Assembly (NCBI RefSeq): GCF_036850765.1
Contig: NC_089492.1
Location: 106,101,022 to 106,165,021 of the forward strand
DNA length: 64,000 nt
Direction of reading: 5' to 3'
DNA from: Saccopteryx bilineata
Lineage: Eukaryota > Chordata > Mammalia > Chiroptera > Emballonuridae
The position numbers were made by a program, and so were the translations under genes. Below are positions 48,562 to 60,929 of the stretch, piece after piece; the first letter of the stretch is position 1; the number at the start of each line of letters is the position of its first letter. The notes under the pieces were generated by a model. That model made no database searches, was not told the DNA's origin, and saw only the letters and a program-made list of their open reading frames with translations.

Positions 48562-49161
48562 TGTTGGGGGCTGGCTGTGGGGAGGCAGAATCGTTGTAGC
48601 CTGGGGCTTGGTTTTGGGATTAAGCCTTTCCCACCCTTTTTGATGTGGGGTGGTACAATCCAATCATACCTCAGAGAAGTGACTGTATTAGAGACTTCCC
48701 TATTTTATATATTGGATTAAAGGTTTTGAATCTACACTATAAAATGGGGGCAGAATGAGAGCTTGCGCTCTTGGTTCCAGAGATTAGCACGAGAGAGCAG
48801 AGCAGAGAGCAGAAAGAGGCCATGTGGCCAGGAGAAATAGCCAAGATGGCAGAGTCTTGAGTAAGAAGTCAGTTTGTGTAGAGTTTATGCAGGGAGAAGG
48901 AAGGAGATGGGGAACAGAGGTGAATAAGTCTGGTGAGCTAGAAACCTTTGATTCTAGGAAACTCGGATAAGTCAGTATTTGTGAGCACTGAATGTGAGTG
49001 GGTTTTGGAGCCCAGTGTGTGTTTTTACTTGCCCGCCGGGTGCAAGCTAGAATTAAATATAATGGCCCATCAGTTATTGGCTCCGTTGTTTCTTTACCGG
49101 CTGTCCGAATCCAATACGAACCTGCATGGGCCAGGCGGCTGCTGTGGTGGTGGCCTTGGCC
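48562..49161 (+). repeat. Probable solo LTR of an endogenous retrovirus
   Basis: Begins TGTTGGGGGC and ends GGCCTTGGCCA, the TG...CA pattern. Promoter-like parts are in the right order: CCAATCA near 48.66 kb, TATAAAA near 48.74 kb, then a GAATTAAATATAA polyadenylation-like signal near 49.05 kb. No flanking internal retroviral sequence is seen, so it is probably a solo LTR. I could not find a clean 4-6 bp target duplication, so the ends are approximate. Confidence 0.6.
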
Positions 49162-49164
49162 ACT

Positions 49165-51320
49165 AGCTTTATAAGGAGTAAGAGCAAATAATTTTTCCCA
49201 AGATGTTTGTTTGGTTTCTTGAGTTTGATGATTGACAAAAATTAGTTCCTTCCCACTCCCATCAGTGATCTTTAAATCAAGAATTTACTGAGCTTCTAGG
49301 TAAATAAGTTGGTAAGTGTACTCCTCTCAGTATTAAGAGGTGAAAATAACTCATAAGACTTTTCATTGAAGAAAACTAGAATGGAAAATATAATCCCAGG
49401 CACTCAGACTATAGGACTCTGGTAGCAAATTCAGTATCAATTGTGGGGGTTCCATTTTTCCATTTTTTTATGGGGCCTTTCACCCATCTTCTCTTTGCTG
49501 GGTTCCTTGGCATGATAGAGAGTTCTTATTTAGTATTAGTAATAGCTTTTCCCCCCTGCATTATCATAGTCTTTATATATGCCTAACAGTTTAAACTAAC
49601 ACTTTTTTTTTTTTACCATCCTACTAGGTACAGACAAAAACATTATATATAAAACTGTACATGCATATTATATATATGCAAATCAATAAAGTAATATATT
49701 ATAATATAAATTTTTTAAACAAAAATATATATTTATAAAGATATCCCCCAAACACTCCTGATCTGAGTAGGAGGTAAATCATTTCAAAGCGATGATGGTA
49801 AAGATAAAATGGTGTAGATATCTGGTATTTGAAGATAATTCCCATTAACTTTTACATTTTCTTATCTCCTAAAGATTTCTTTTTAATCTCATTTTAAAGC
49901 AGCTTCTTTTTATTCTGATCTAACTTTGCAAAGAGGTTTTGAGGGTGACTTTTTATTAATTACTAGAATTGTCTTCTGTGGTTTAATAATAAAGAGAGAG
50001 AGAGAGAGAAGGGAAAATGCTAAAATCCTATAGAAATTTTTTTTAAGACTCAAATAATACTCAATTTTTACTAGTCTCAAAGAATTTATAGCCAATTTTA
50101 TCTACCTCTTTTCTCCTCTTCTCTTCTCTGGAATGGTACTGAAAAAAGAGCTACAGCCCATTAGTTAACATAGTAATGAAAAGGTAGAGAAGTCAAGAAG
50201 GATGTTAAAGGGATAAAGAGCTCATCACCAAACCTTTTACCACATCCATCTTTGAGCATTGCATTAGACACAGGCCATGTTTGGTTTTGTTCTTAGATGA
50301 CTGTCCCATCATAAAATAAAAAAGAGAGAGAGAGAAAAGGAACGAAGAAAGGAAAGAAGGCAGGAAAGCAAGCAGAAAGGAAGGAAGGAAGGAATAGTAA
50401 TAGAGCGTATATCCACCAACCTCATCGCTACCCAGACTACAGACCAATTTCAGGTACACATTTGTCTCTAAACACACTGTCTTGCCACCAAACATAAGCT
50501 TGCACTGAATTGGCAGTCCTAAGAAGATTTGCTTATGATCATATTGAAAAGATAGCTGGTGTCTGAGGCTTTAAAACAATAAAATCTATTTACTTTTTGG
50601 CACATTTTCTTTTCTTCAGACCCAGCCTGACGACTCCCATCACCAGAGGGGAGAAAAATCAAACAGCATTATCAGTGCATTTGAATTTAAGAAACAAGAA
50701 GGTAATGTCTTTTTTTTTTTCTTTTCTTTCTTCTTTTTTTTTTATCAAGTAGACAAGTACACTCAAAAGTAAAAGAAACAGAGTCTGTCAAAGGCTCCCA
50801 CACTGCAATCTCTGCTAGATTACAGATTATTGGCCTCTCAGAAACCACTGTAATTGAAATTGTACATGCAAGCCAACCTACAAAATAGCATAATACTTTT
50901 TACTATCCTGTAAAACTGTATATCAATTTCCCCTTAAAATTAGTGACATGCTAAGTAGAAAGGACCATATTTTGACATTAATAAAGATTCACAGAGTTTT
51001 AATAGAATATTAAGGTAATAAAATTAATACATAGCTATTATGGGTATAAAAAATGAATATAATTTATGATTAGGGTGAAAATGTTACATATTGTACTATA
51101 GTACAGGAAGAAGCACCACCTGAAACAATTCCTTCACAGAGGAATTTTTTTTCATAGTCCAGGAGATACAGAAAGGTTATGTTGACTAGGTACTGACTAG
51201 AATTTTAATTGTTTGTTGGAAAAAACATGTAGTTTTGCCTATTCTTTTTTATAATTTATGTCTATTTTTTATGGAACAATTATTGACTCATTGACTAATC
51301 ACTTTAGTTAGTAGCTAATA
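49165..51320. other. AT-rich intergenic DNA with microsatellites
   Basis: No gene recognised. TATA-rich at 49637-49745. A GA-rich run is at 49994-50012, and a GGAA/GAAA-type microsatellite lies at 50322-50396. Confidence 0.5.
50322..50396. repeat. (GGAA)n-type microsatellite
   Basis: Imperfect GAAA/GGAA/GCAG units. A purine-rich tract of about 75 bases. Confidence 0.9.
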
Positions 51321-51337
51321 ATATTTCCATAACTAGG

Positions 51338-51712
51338 TTGATCAGGCAATGGCAGTGGATAGAATGTCAGTCTGGGATGCTGAGGACCCAGGTTTGAAAC
51401 CTGAAGTTGTCACCTTGAGCACAGGCTCATCTGGCTCGAGCGTGGACTCAGAAGCTGGAGTACAGGGTCACTGGTTTGATCATGGGATCATAGACATGAT
51501 ACTATGGTTGCTGGCCTGAGCCCAAAGGTTGCTGGATTGAAGCTCAACATCACTGGCTGTTGCTAGAGTCTTCCCCACTCCACCTCCATCAAGGCACGTA
51601 TGAAAAAGCAAATAAAGAATGACTAAAAGTGTCACAACTGTGAGTTGATGTTTCTCATCTCTCTCCCTTCTTGTCTGTCTTTCTCTTACAAATAAAATAA
51701 AATAAAAAATAA
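51338..51712 (+). mobile_element. tRNA-derived SINE of a third bat type with modular body
   Basis: Head TTGATCAGGCAATGGCAGTGG, then successive related modules of the form 'ctggNttgaNc...ggNtca', and a tail with ctcatctctctcccttc and an AAATA end. Target repeat atttccata at about 51323-51331 and 51714-51722. It differs from VES, Rhin and the 25.6-kb type. Confidence 0.85.
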
Positions 51713-51780
51713 AATTTCCATACCTTTTGTGTTACTTTATTAGGATAGATGAAGTTCAGCTTTATGATGGCTGAAGAAGG

Positions 51781-52150
51781 CCCTGGATGGTCAGCTCAGC
51801 AGTAGAGCGTCAGCCCTGCAGCCCAGAATGTGGATGTCCTGATTTGATTCCTGGTCAGGGCACATAAGAGAAGCGTCCACCTGTTTCTCCATCCTTGACC
51901 CCCTCACTCTTCCACAGCCATGGCTCAAATGGATGGCTAAATGGTCTAAGCAAGTTGGACCCAGGCTCTGAGGATGGCACCGTGGCCTCATCTCAGGTGC
52001 GAAAATAGCTAGGCTGCCAAGCAACAGAGCAGTGGCCCCAGATGGACAGAGAATCACCTGGTAGGGGGCTTGCCTGGTAGATCCTGGTCAGAGCACATGC
52101 GAGAGTCTGTCTCTCTGCCTCCCTTGCCTTTCACTCAAAAAAATAAAAAG
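51781..52150 (+). mobile_element. VES-type SINE, diverged plus-strand copy
   Basis: Head CCCTGGATGGTCAGCTCAGC with the VES body and an A-rich tail. Target repeat atgatggNtg at 51764-51773 and 52151-52160. The CTCF-like module is degraded. Confidence 0.88.
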
Positions 52151-52164
52151 ATGATGGATGGAGT

Positions 52165-53270
52165 CCATGTTGATCTTTCTTCCTCTCAAGAACCAAAATA
52201 ACAGTAAATCCATAAGAAATTATCATGCTGAAATAATAAAAGCAGTAACAATAATGAAAGAACAATGAATATTAGTAGATGAGAGATTTTAACAAATATC
52301 TCAAACATGGAAATTGAAAGAAAATCTGTGGAATGATGAAACAGACCAACAGAATTTATAGCTTAAAAAAAATAAAAAAGAATCTGTAGCCTAGATTATT
52401 CATAGAGCAGATAAGAAAGCTAACTTCTCCTCTAGTCCCAGACCCCAGTTATGCCTGGACTCAGAGAGCACATGTCCAACAGAGATCCAGTGTAAGAAGC
52501 AGAGTTGAAAGGAGAGGCATCAATGGAAGGTTAATATGAAGACTTACCCCGATCTTCCGTCCAATCTTAACACCTGCTAAGGATCTCTCTAGTCAGTAAG
52601 GGAAGCAGTTAAGGATGTATTTACACCTGGGGGAAAATAAATACTTCTTCTCAAATAAAAAATATCCTGGGACTTCTATTCCATCTATGTGGCTGTCTAT
52701 GCTCAATAAGAAAGCCTTTCCATTTCAGCTTTGAGTATGAAGTGGGAGAATGACCTTATGCATGTTGGTTTTCTGCTCACAGAGAAGTATACACAGCTCC
52801 AAGTCAGCCTTCTTTTTACTTTTTTTAAAACAGATAACCAAAGAACACAAATATCTGAGGACAGAGTGTCAAATAAAATATTAAATGAACTAAAAATATA
52901 AACTCAAAAGGGAACAGATATACCAGACAAAAACAAATTTAAAAACAAAACTCAAATAAGATTCCCTTCAATTAGTATTGTCAGAGACATTTGAGAACAT
53001 TTGATATCTTTAAGAAAAGTATGGTTAGTATAAAAAACTATAATCTAAAACAACAAAGGGCTCAAAATTATGGTTGCTGAAATTCAATTCAGAAAAAGAA
53101 ATGAAAGATAATGACAAAAATTGTTAACATTTGGGGAAATTGTATCTAAGATATGTTCTCAAAGAGCATAGAATGGGAAATATAAGAATAAAGGTATATC
53201 TTAATATTGTAAAAATTCCCCCCCCCAAAAAAAAATGTATAAAGGTGAGAGACAGAGAATCAATTTAGAA
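52165..53270. other. A-rich intergenic DNA
   Basis: No gene or named repeat. A C-run followed by an A-run lies at about 53219-53236. Confidence 0.5.
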
Positions 53271-53574
53271 CATCAAGTTTCTTTTTTAAAATTAATTAAT
53301 TTATTTATTATGTTTACAGAGATTTGAGTGTCCCACTGAGTATATCCCCCCACCCCCATCTTCCCCTCAACCTTCCCCTTGCCTCCCTCCCACCCACACC
53401 CTCCCCCTTCCCTACAGGATTTGCTTTTCTGCTCTCTATAAAGCTGTGTTATCTATATATAATTTCACCAATCTCTTTCCCTTCTCTGATCCCGTCCTCT
53501 CATCCCCATTCCCTCTGTTTGCTTTCCCTGTGGTCCCTTTGATCCCGCCTCTGTCTCTATTCAGCTCCTCAGTT

Positions 53575-56500
53575 CACAATGTTCATTAAATTCCTCATAT
53601 GAGTGAGGTCATATGATATTTTTCTTTCTCTGCTTGGCTTATTTCACCTAGCATAATAGTTTCCAGTTCCATCCATGTTGTCACAAAAGGTAAGATTTTC
53701 TTATTTTTCACAGCCATATAGTATTTATTCCATTGTGTATATGTACCACTGCTTTTTAATTTACTTGTCCACTGACAGACACTTGGGCTGTTTCCAGATC
53801 TTGGCTATTGTAAACAATGCTGCAATAAACATTGGGGTGCATTTCTTCCTTTGAATCAGTGACTTGGTATTCTTAAAATATATTCCTAAAAGTGGGATGG
53901 CTGGGTCAAAAGGCAGTTCCATTATTAATTTTTTGAAGAATCTTCATACTATTTTTCACAGTGGCTGCACCAGTCTGCATTTCCACCAGCAGTGCAGGAG
54001 GGTTCCCTTTTCTCCACACCTTCACCAGCACTTACTTATTATGTGTTGTTTTGTTACTGAGCACCATTCTGAGTGGTGTGAGGTGGTATCTTATTGTAGT
54101 TTTAATTTGCATTTCTCTAATAGTGATGTTGAACATTTTTTCATCTGCCTATTGGCCATCTGTATGTCCTTTTTAGAGAAGTGTCTATTCCTTTTTTTCT
54201 GCCCATTTTTTTGATTGGACTTATCTTCCTGGGGTTGAGTTTTACAAGGTTTTTATAAATTTTAGTTACTAAACCCTTATCAGACGTATTGTCGAATATG
54301 TTCTCCCATTGTGTGGTTTGTCTCTTTATTTTGTTCATATTGTCTTTAGTATGCAAAAGCTTTTTAGTTTGATATAGTCCCATTTGTCCATTCTGTCCTT
54401 TATTTCACTTGCCTGTGGAGATAAATCAGTAAATATATTGTTGCAAGAGATGTCAGAGAGCTTACTGCCTATGTTTTCTTCCAAAATGCTTATGGTTTTA
54501 CAACTTACATTTAAGTCTTTTATCCATTTTGAGTTTATTTTTGTGAATGGTGTAAGTTGGTGGTCTAGTTTCATTTTTTTGCAGGTAGATGTCCAATTTT
54601 CCCAACATCATTTGTTAAAGAGATTGCCTTTACTCCTTTGTATGCTCTTACCTCCTTGGTCAAATATCAATTGTCCATAAAGGTGCGGGTTTTATTTCTG
54701 GGTTCTCTGTTCTGTTCTGTTGATCTACATGCCTGTTGTAAGGCCAGTAGTACCAAGCTGTTTAAAGGACAATGGCCTTGTAGTATCACTTGATATCAGG
54801 AAGTGTGATATAACCCACTTTATTTTTTATTTTCTAGATTGCTGAGGCTACTCATGTTCTTTTTTTTTTTTTTTTTTTTTTGGTTCCATATGAATTTTTG
54901 GAATATTTGTTCTATATCTTGGAAGTATGATATTGGTATTTTAATAGGAATTGCCTGAATTCATAAATTGCTTTAGGTAATATAGAAATTTTAATGATGT
55001 TTATTCTTCCTAAACATGAACACTTTATATGCTTCTACTTGTTTGTATCTTCCTTGATTTCTTTTATCAATGTTTTATAATTTTCCAAGTACAAGTCTTT
55101 AACTTTGTTGGTTAAATTTACTCCTAGGTACTTTATTATTTTTGTTGCAATAGTGAAGGAGATTGTTTTCCTAATTTCTCTTTCAGACAGTTCATTGTTG
55201 GTGTATAAAAATGCCTCTGATTTCTGAATATTACTTTTATATCCTGCCACCTTGCTGAATTCATTTATCAAGTCCAGTAGTTTTTTGACTGAGACTCTAG
55301 GGTTTTCTATATTTAGTATCATATCATCAGCAAATAATGATAGTTTTACATCATCTTTTCCAATTTGGATGCCTTTCATTTCTTCTTCTTGTCTGATTCC
55401 TGTGGCTAGGACTTCCAGAACTTTGTTGAATAAGAATGGGGAAGGGGGCATCCCTGCCTTGTTTCAGGTCTTAAGGGGATTGCTTTTAATTTTTGCCTAT
55501 TTAGGATGATGTTGGCTGTGGGTTTGTCATAGATGGCCTTTATCATGTTGAGGTATGTTCCCGGTGTTCCCACTTTGCTGAGAGATTTAATCATAAATGG
55601 GTGCTGGATTTTATGAAATGCTTTTTCTGCATCTATTGATATTATCATGTGATTTTTCATATTCCTTTTGTTTATATGATAAATCACATTGATTGATTTG
55701 CAAATATTGTACCAGCCTTGTATCCCCAGAATAAATCCCACTTGATCATGATGTATGATTTTTTTTTCATGTATTGCTGGATCCGGTTTGCTAATATTTT
55801 ATTGAGAATTTTAGCATCTAAATTCATCATGGATATTGGCCTATAATTTTCTTTCTTTCTATTGTTGTTGCCTGGTTTTGGAATAAGGATTATAATCACT
55901 TTATAAGAAGAGATTAGAAGTCTTCCCTCCTCTTGAATTTTTTGAAATAGCTTGAGAAAGATAGAAGTTAGTTCTTCTTTGAATATTTGGTAGAATTTGC
56001 CTGTGAAGCCATCTGGCCCAGGGCTTTTGTTTGTTGGGAGTGTTTTGATAATTGTTTCGATCCCATTTGCTGTAATTGCTCTGTTTAAGTTTTCTGTTTC
56101 TTCCAGATTGGCTTTTGAAAGATTATATGTTTCAGGGAATTTGTTCCTTTCACCTAGGTTGTCTAATTTTTTGACTTAGTTCTTTATAGTATTTTCTTAT
56201 AGTCCTTTGTATTTCTGCTGTATCAGTTGTTACTTCACTCTTATTTCTAATTTTATTTATTTGAGTCCTCCATCTTTTTTTCTTGGTGAGTTTGGTTAAA
56301 GGTTCATCAATCTTGTTTACTTTTTTCAGAGAACCAGCTTTTGGTTTCATTGATCTTCTGTATTGTTTTTTTAGCCTTTATGTCATTTATTTTCACTCTG
56401 ATCTTTATTATTTTCTTCCTTCTACTTCCTCTGGGCTTTACTTGCTGTTCTTTTTCTAGTTCTTTTAGGTGAAGGGTTAAGTTGTTTATCTGAGCTTTTT

Positions 56501-57407
56501 CTAGCTTCCTTTTTCTAGCTTTTTCTTGCCTGTAATGCTATGAACTTCCCTCTCAGGACTGCCATTGTTGTGTTCCATAAATTTTGAGTTGTTGTATGTT
56601 CATTTTCATTTGTTTCAAGGAAATTTTGTATTTCTTCTTTGATCTCATTGTTAACCCATTCATTATTTAATAATATGCTATTTAGTTTTCAAATGTTTCA
56701 ATGTTTTTTATTTCTTTTATTGTAGTTGATTTCTAGTTCTCTGATGCCATTGTGATCAGAGAAGATACTTAATATGATTTTAATCTTCTTAAATTTATTG
56801 AGACTCATTTGTGTCCTATCATGTGGTCTATTCTAGAGAATGTACTATGAGCACTTGAAAAGAATGTATATTCTGCTGCTTTAGGGTGAAAGGTTCTGAA
56901 TATACCTATTAAATCCAGTTGATCTAGTGTGTCCTTTAAGGCTGCTGTTTCTTTGTTAATTTTTGCTCTTGAGGATCTATCCATTGATGTTAGTGGACTA
57001 TTAAAATCCCCTACTCTTCCTGACCTGTGGTGGTGCAGTGGATAAAGCGTCGACCTGGAAATGCTGAGGTCGCCGGTTCGAAACCCTGGGCTTGCCTGGT
57101 CATGGCACATATGGGAGTTGATGCTTCTAGCTCCTCCCCGCTTCTCTCTCTCTGTCTCTCTCTCCTCTCCCTCTCTCTCCTTTCTATAAATGAATAAATA
57201 AAATAATAAAATAAGTTAAAATCCCCTACTCTTATAGTATTGCTGTTGATCTTGCTCTTTATGTCCATCAAAGTCTGCTTTATGTATTCAGGTACTTCTA
57301 TATTAGGCACATAGATATTTATAAAGGTTACATCTTCCTGTTTTATTGCTCCTTTTATCATTATATAGTGAACTTCTTTATTCCTTTCTATAGCCTTTGT
57401 TTTAAAG
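53575..57407 (-). pseudogene. L1 ORF2 relic, 5'-truncated
   Basis: From the middle of the endonuclease (INIYVPN near 57.33 kb, GDFN around the SINE site, HSTFSRIDHMIGHK at 56.8-56.85 kb) through the reverse transcriptase ([14 protein letters not shown] at 55.3-55.35 kb) to the C-terminus. Frameshifts and stops throughout. A T-run of about 24 (54857-54881, plus strand) lies within it and is not L1-derived as normally seen. Same lineage as the L1 at 36.9 kb. Confidence 0.9.
57019..57215 (+). mobile_element. Rhin-1-type SINE inside the chimeric L1
   Basis: Near-consensus: CCTGACCTGTGGTGG start, B-box-like GCCGGTTCGAAACCC, CT-rich part, AATAAATAAAATAATAA tail. Exact 18-bp target duplication ttaaaatcccctactctt at 57001-57018 and 57216-57233. 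Confidence 0.97.
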
Positions 57408-57514
57408 AAAAGTGTGGAACACTTCACAAATTTGTGTGTCATTCTTGTGCAGAGGCCATGCTAATCTTTTCTGTATCATTCCAACTTTAGTGTATGTACT
57501 GCCAAAATGAGCAG
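57408..57514 (-). pseudogene. U6 snRNA pseudogene (5' part of the chimera)
   Basis: On the minus strand about 107 bases match U6 along its whole length, including the 5' hairpin, the ACAGAGA-like segment (here acagaaaagatt) and the 3' end with a short T-run. Substitutions are mostly C-to-T or G-to-A changes. There is no snRNA promoter reason for it to be here: its 3' T-run joins straight to L1 sequence. Confidence 0.92.
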
Positions 57515-57529
57515 TGAAGTATCTTTCAA

Positions 57530-59755
57530 TCAGAATTCCACAAAATAATCATAGAAACTGCAAATATGAAATTACCAAAGAAACAAAATAAGAAAATCAT
57601 CCTAAATAAAAAAGAAATGTCAGTGTTTAAGTGAAAGGACTTATTGAATACTGAGAAGATTAAAATAAGAAAAACTAATATCTAAGAAATAATGAGAACA
57701 TGTTATAAATACTCAGGAAAAGAAATGTTCCTGAAAGTTTTCAAAGAAGATAAAAAGCAAAGAAGAAAATATGAGATTGCCAACCAAAGAAAAAATTAGA
57801 ATGGCTTCAGACTTTTACTTCACTGAAATGAGTGCTGGAAGAAAGAACAAGTTAAAAGTTTGTTATTTCAAAAGAAGAGAAAAGAGTGAGAATCTCAGGT
57901 TTGGGATTAACATACTATTTATAATAAAGTGAGTTTTATGGAAAAAAAAGTTTGGAGGGAAATTTAATTTTGATCAAGAACTCTATTCAGTCAATCATCT
58001 CATCATTAGGCTTTGACAAAAAATAAAATAAGTTTTACTTGCATAAAAACTTTTATTTTTACTTCAAATGAACCTTTTCTGCTGCAATTTCTTGATAATA
58101 AACTCCAGAAAAATGAGGAAGCCAAATGAAAAAGCAGGAAGACATAGGACATAAGAAGTAGCAAGAATAACTTCAGGTCCAAATAACAGGAAATATCAAC
58201 TAAACACAATAGAAAAGGAAATCAGTCATTGCTAAAAAGTCTGTCTTTAAAAAGAAGATTTAACAATAAGGTAAAATATATTAATGGCTTATGTTTCTTC
58301 TTACCCAAAGAAATATAGAAAGGCTATGAGTTATTTCAAGAAATACCATACGAATATAGAAGAAAATAATTGTCCCAATATAAAGCAAATTCAAGCCTGA
58401 CATGATTTTACGTAATTGATAGAGTATGTTAAAGGAGATTCTATATATTATTAAGTTTGAGTAGGAGTGAGGTTAAAGCACTGAGCTCATAGAGAAAAAA
58501 CAGTTATCATGGACCTCTATTTGGTTCTATAGTAAACAATATTTACATAATCAGAATAATGTAAATACTGTTTATGGTTGTTCGACTTATAAAAACAATG
58601 TTTAGATAAGTCTCAGATGATTTTCTTGATGTTGCAGAACATGTTGTAAATAGTACTACCATATGTCTAAATAAAGATTAATTTTCTAGTGCTACAAATT
58701 TTTACACAGACTCAGACCCACAGAATATAATAAAAATGAAAGCAAGCTTTAGTGCCATCTCTCCTTGAAAGCCACCATGGGGAAGAGAAAAGGAGGCTTC
58801 CCAGACAAAGAACAGAGTAATGCACAGCCGAAGACAAGGGTGAAGTGAGCTTTCTTCAGATAGTCATAAATTATCAAAAAGCTGTGTCCTTTTATAACTC
58901 CAAAGGAATTTCATCAAGGATACCAGTCATTGCAAAAAGAATAAGCCAAGTACTTGTCCCTGCCTCAAGCTATCCTTAAGGGAGGCCACTCTTAGTTGGG
59001 TAGAATAAGGAACTCTTTTAAAATAATTGAAGATGGCCAGATGCTTCTGTACTAATCGACTGTGGGTTTGGTCAGACAAAAATGGGTTCAGTTTACAACA
59101 GTCTCCTGCAGATAAAAAATGACCGGCATTTCAAAAGCAGATCTCTAGGAGCCATTTGCAAGCTTGTATTTCAAGCACTGGCATCTGCATTCAGACTGTG
59201 CTGTGTTAAAGAATGAATCCTACTTTCTAAGGCTTCTGGGCCTTAGGAGATCGCTTAGTGACCAGAAAAAGAGACATGTAGCAAAGTTCCTTTTCTTTTC
59301 CTTTGTTGGGCCCTAAATTCTGGAAAAGATAATTACCCCAAGGAGCCTGACCAAGTTATCCTGACAATTTAAAAATAAAGGTATAGATTACAAAAGTTAG
59401 AATGTGTAGGTAGGGCAGACAGTTGAGGTAGAAAGACTGAAGGAATCTTATAAAGTGGCCATCAAGAAAAATAATCAAACATCATTGGAGCATGGAAAAC
59501 AGGTGTGAATGCATTATTTTGAGTTTTATAAATAATTACTAACAGGCACAAACTAAAACTACTGATAAAACTATCACACTTAGAAAATGGGTGTATTAGT
59601 GGAGGTAGTTTTAGTTCACATGCACTCAAACATCTATCATAGCAGCAATCCAATAGATAACATCAAAACTAATGAATTCATTACATGTCTTATAAGTGCA
59701 TTAGTTAGAGACAAGAAGGCAAACACAGGAAGAAATACAATATTGACTTCAGTAG
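57530..59755. other. AT-rich intergenic DNA
   Basis: Purine-rich in places. No gene or named element seen. Confidence 0.5.
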
Positions 59756-59756
59756 G

Positions 59757-59873
59757 GAAGGGAAAGATGGATACTTGTTCTCAGAAAATAGGTGATTCAA
59801 CAATAAAATTTACTTTCTTATGAAGGCCCAGAACCTCAAAAGATAATCAAGAACTATTTTCAGGAAATAAAGA
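59757..59873. repeat. Local direct duplication, copy 1
   Basis: About 117 bases (from gaagggaaagatgg to aactattttcaggaaataaag) recur at 60419-60535 with few differences. Not recognised as a transposon. Confidence 0.9.
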
Positions 59874-59874
59874 C

Positions 59875-60417
59875 TGGGGATGGAAGTGGTAGATAGGGAT
59901 CTCTTTCTTTTCCTTTAAGCCTATTTGTGCTATTTTACTTTTCATCAAGAGGATTCATTGCTTTAATAAAAACTAGGCATGCATTTAGAAAAGCTAGAAA
60001 ACTAATTAGACAAGTTGTTTGATTAAAATGACTAAAACAACAGTATTCATGTATTTATTTATTTAATTTATATCCTGAAGCTGACATATAATCTGCCTCA
60101 TTTTCTTCTTCTTCTCGTATTATATTTCCAAGTCTATCCTTCTGTTCCCCCTTGGTCTACTCACAACATGCTCAGGAATTCTTTGTGCTACTTCACTAAG
60201 CATAAAATAGTCTCCAAAATGCCTATTGAATCAAACTGGTATTTACTATATTATTTTAATGTTCTTTATACTGCACAAAGTGATTGATTAGCTCAGTTGT
60301 TACAGCTATTTTTGGATAAGAAAACATATTCCTTGTCATATTTATTTCAAGAGAAAGGCTGAACACTAAGGTTTTGCTATCAATAGGAAGATCATAGTAA
60401 AAGAAAAAAAAATTTTT
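59875..60417. other. Spacer between the duplicated segments
   Basis: AT-rich, with no gene recognised. It ends in an A/T-rich run (aaaaaaaattttttgaag) directly before copy 2. Confidence 0.5.
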
Positions 60418-60418
60418 T

Positions 60419-60535
60419 GAAGGGAAAGATGGATACTTGTTCTCAGAAAATAGGTGATTCAACAATAAAAATTACTTTCTTATGAAGGCCCAGAACCTCA
60501 AAAGACAAACAAGAACTATTTTCAGAAAATAAAGA
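60419..60535. repeat. Local direct duplication, copy 2
   Basis: Partner of 59757-59873, same orientation, 662 bases downstream. Confidence 0.9.
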
Positions 60536-60929
60536 ACAACCTTGAAATTTGTTGGTAAACTTCTCATGCTCTCAGTTTGTCTCTAGAAAACTGTCATATT
60601 ATCCTACTTTTGGCTTTTGATATTTTAGTACATAGTACATATGTCAAATAATTTTTAATACTGCCCCAACTTTCACTGGGGGCAGTTTTCTCTAACATTT
60701 CTTCCTTTACATGATATCGTTCTCTGTTATGTTACCACTTGCTGGTCTTTGGTGAATTAGACTTTCTTTATTCAACATTAGGTCCTAGACCTTCTAGTTT
60801 TCTAGCTTTTTATAAGTCATCATACATATGTGAAGAGCCCAATATTCAAGTCACTATGATGCTGGCATCCTTGAGTAGGGATTTACAGAGATTCACTGAA
60901 CTTGGTTTATGCACTTCCCCAGATTAGTT

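Larger units (their letters stand above)
53286..57514 (-). mobile_element. U6/L1 chimeric retrotransposon copy
   Basis: Sense order: U6 snRNA copy (57514-57408), then directly an L1 beginning inside the endonuclease coding region (57407) and running to the 3' UTR and tail at 53286. L1 homology to the copy at 36.9 kb stops exactly where the U6 T-run starts (equivalent to position 40694 there). A degenerate target repeat, tcaagtttctttt / tgaagtatctttc (10 of 13), flanks the whole unit at 53273-53285 and 57515-57527, implying one insertion event. A Rhin-type SINE later landed inside. Confidence 0.85.

Noticed and set aside
57408..57514. Functional U6 snRNA gene
   Set aside because: Multiple substitutions and a direct join to L1 at its 3' end; it is a retrocopy.
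36899..57514. Segmental duplication between 36.9-40.7 kb and 53.3-57.4 kb
   Set aside because: The similarity ends at L1 boundaries, and each has its own flanking target duplication. They are separate insertions of one L1 lineage.
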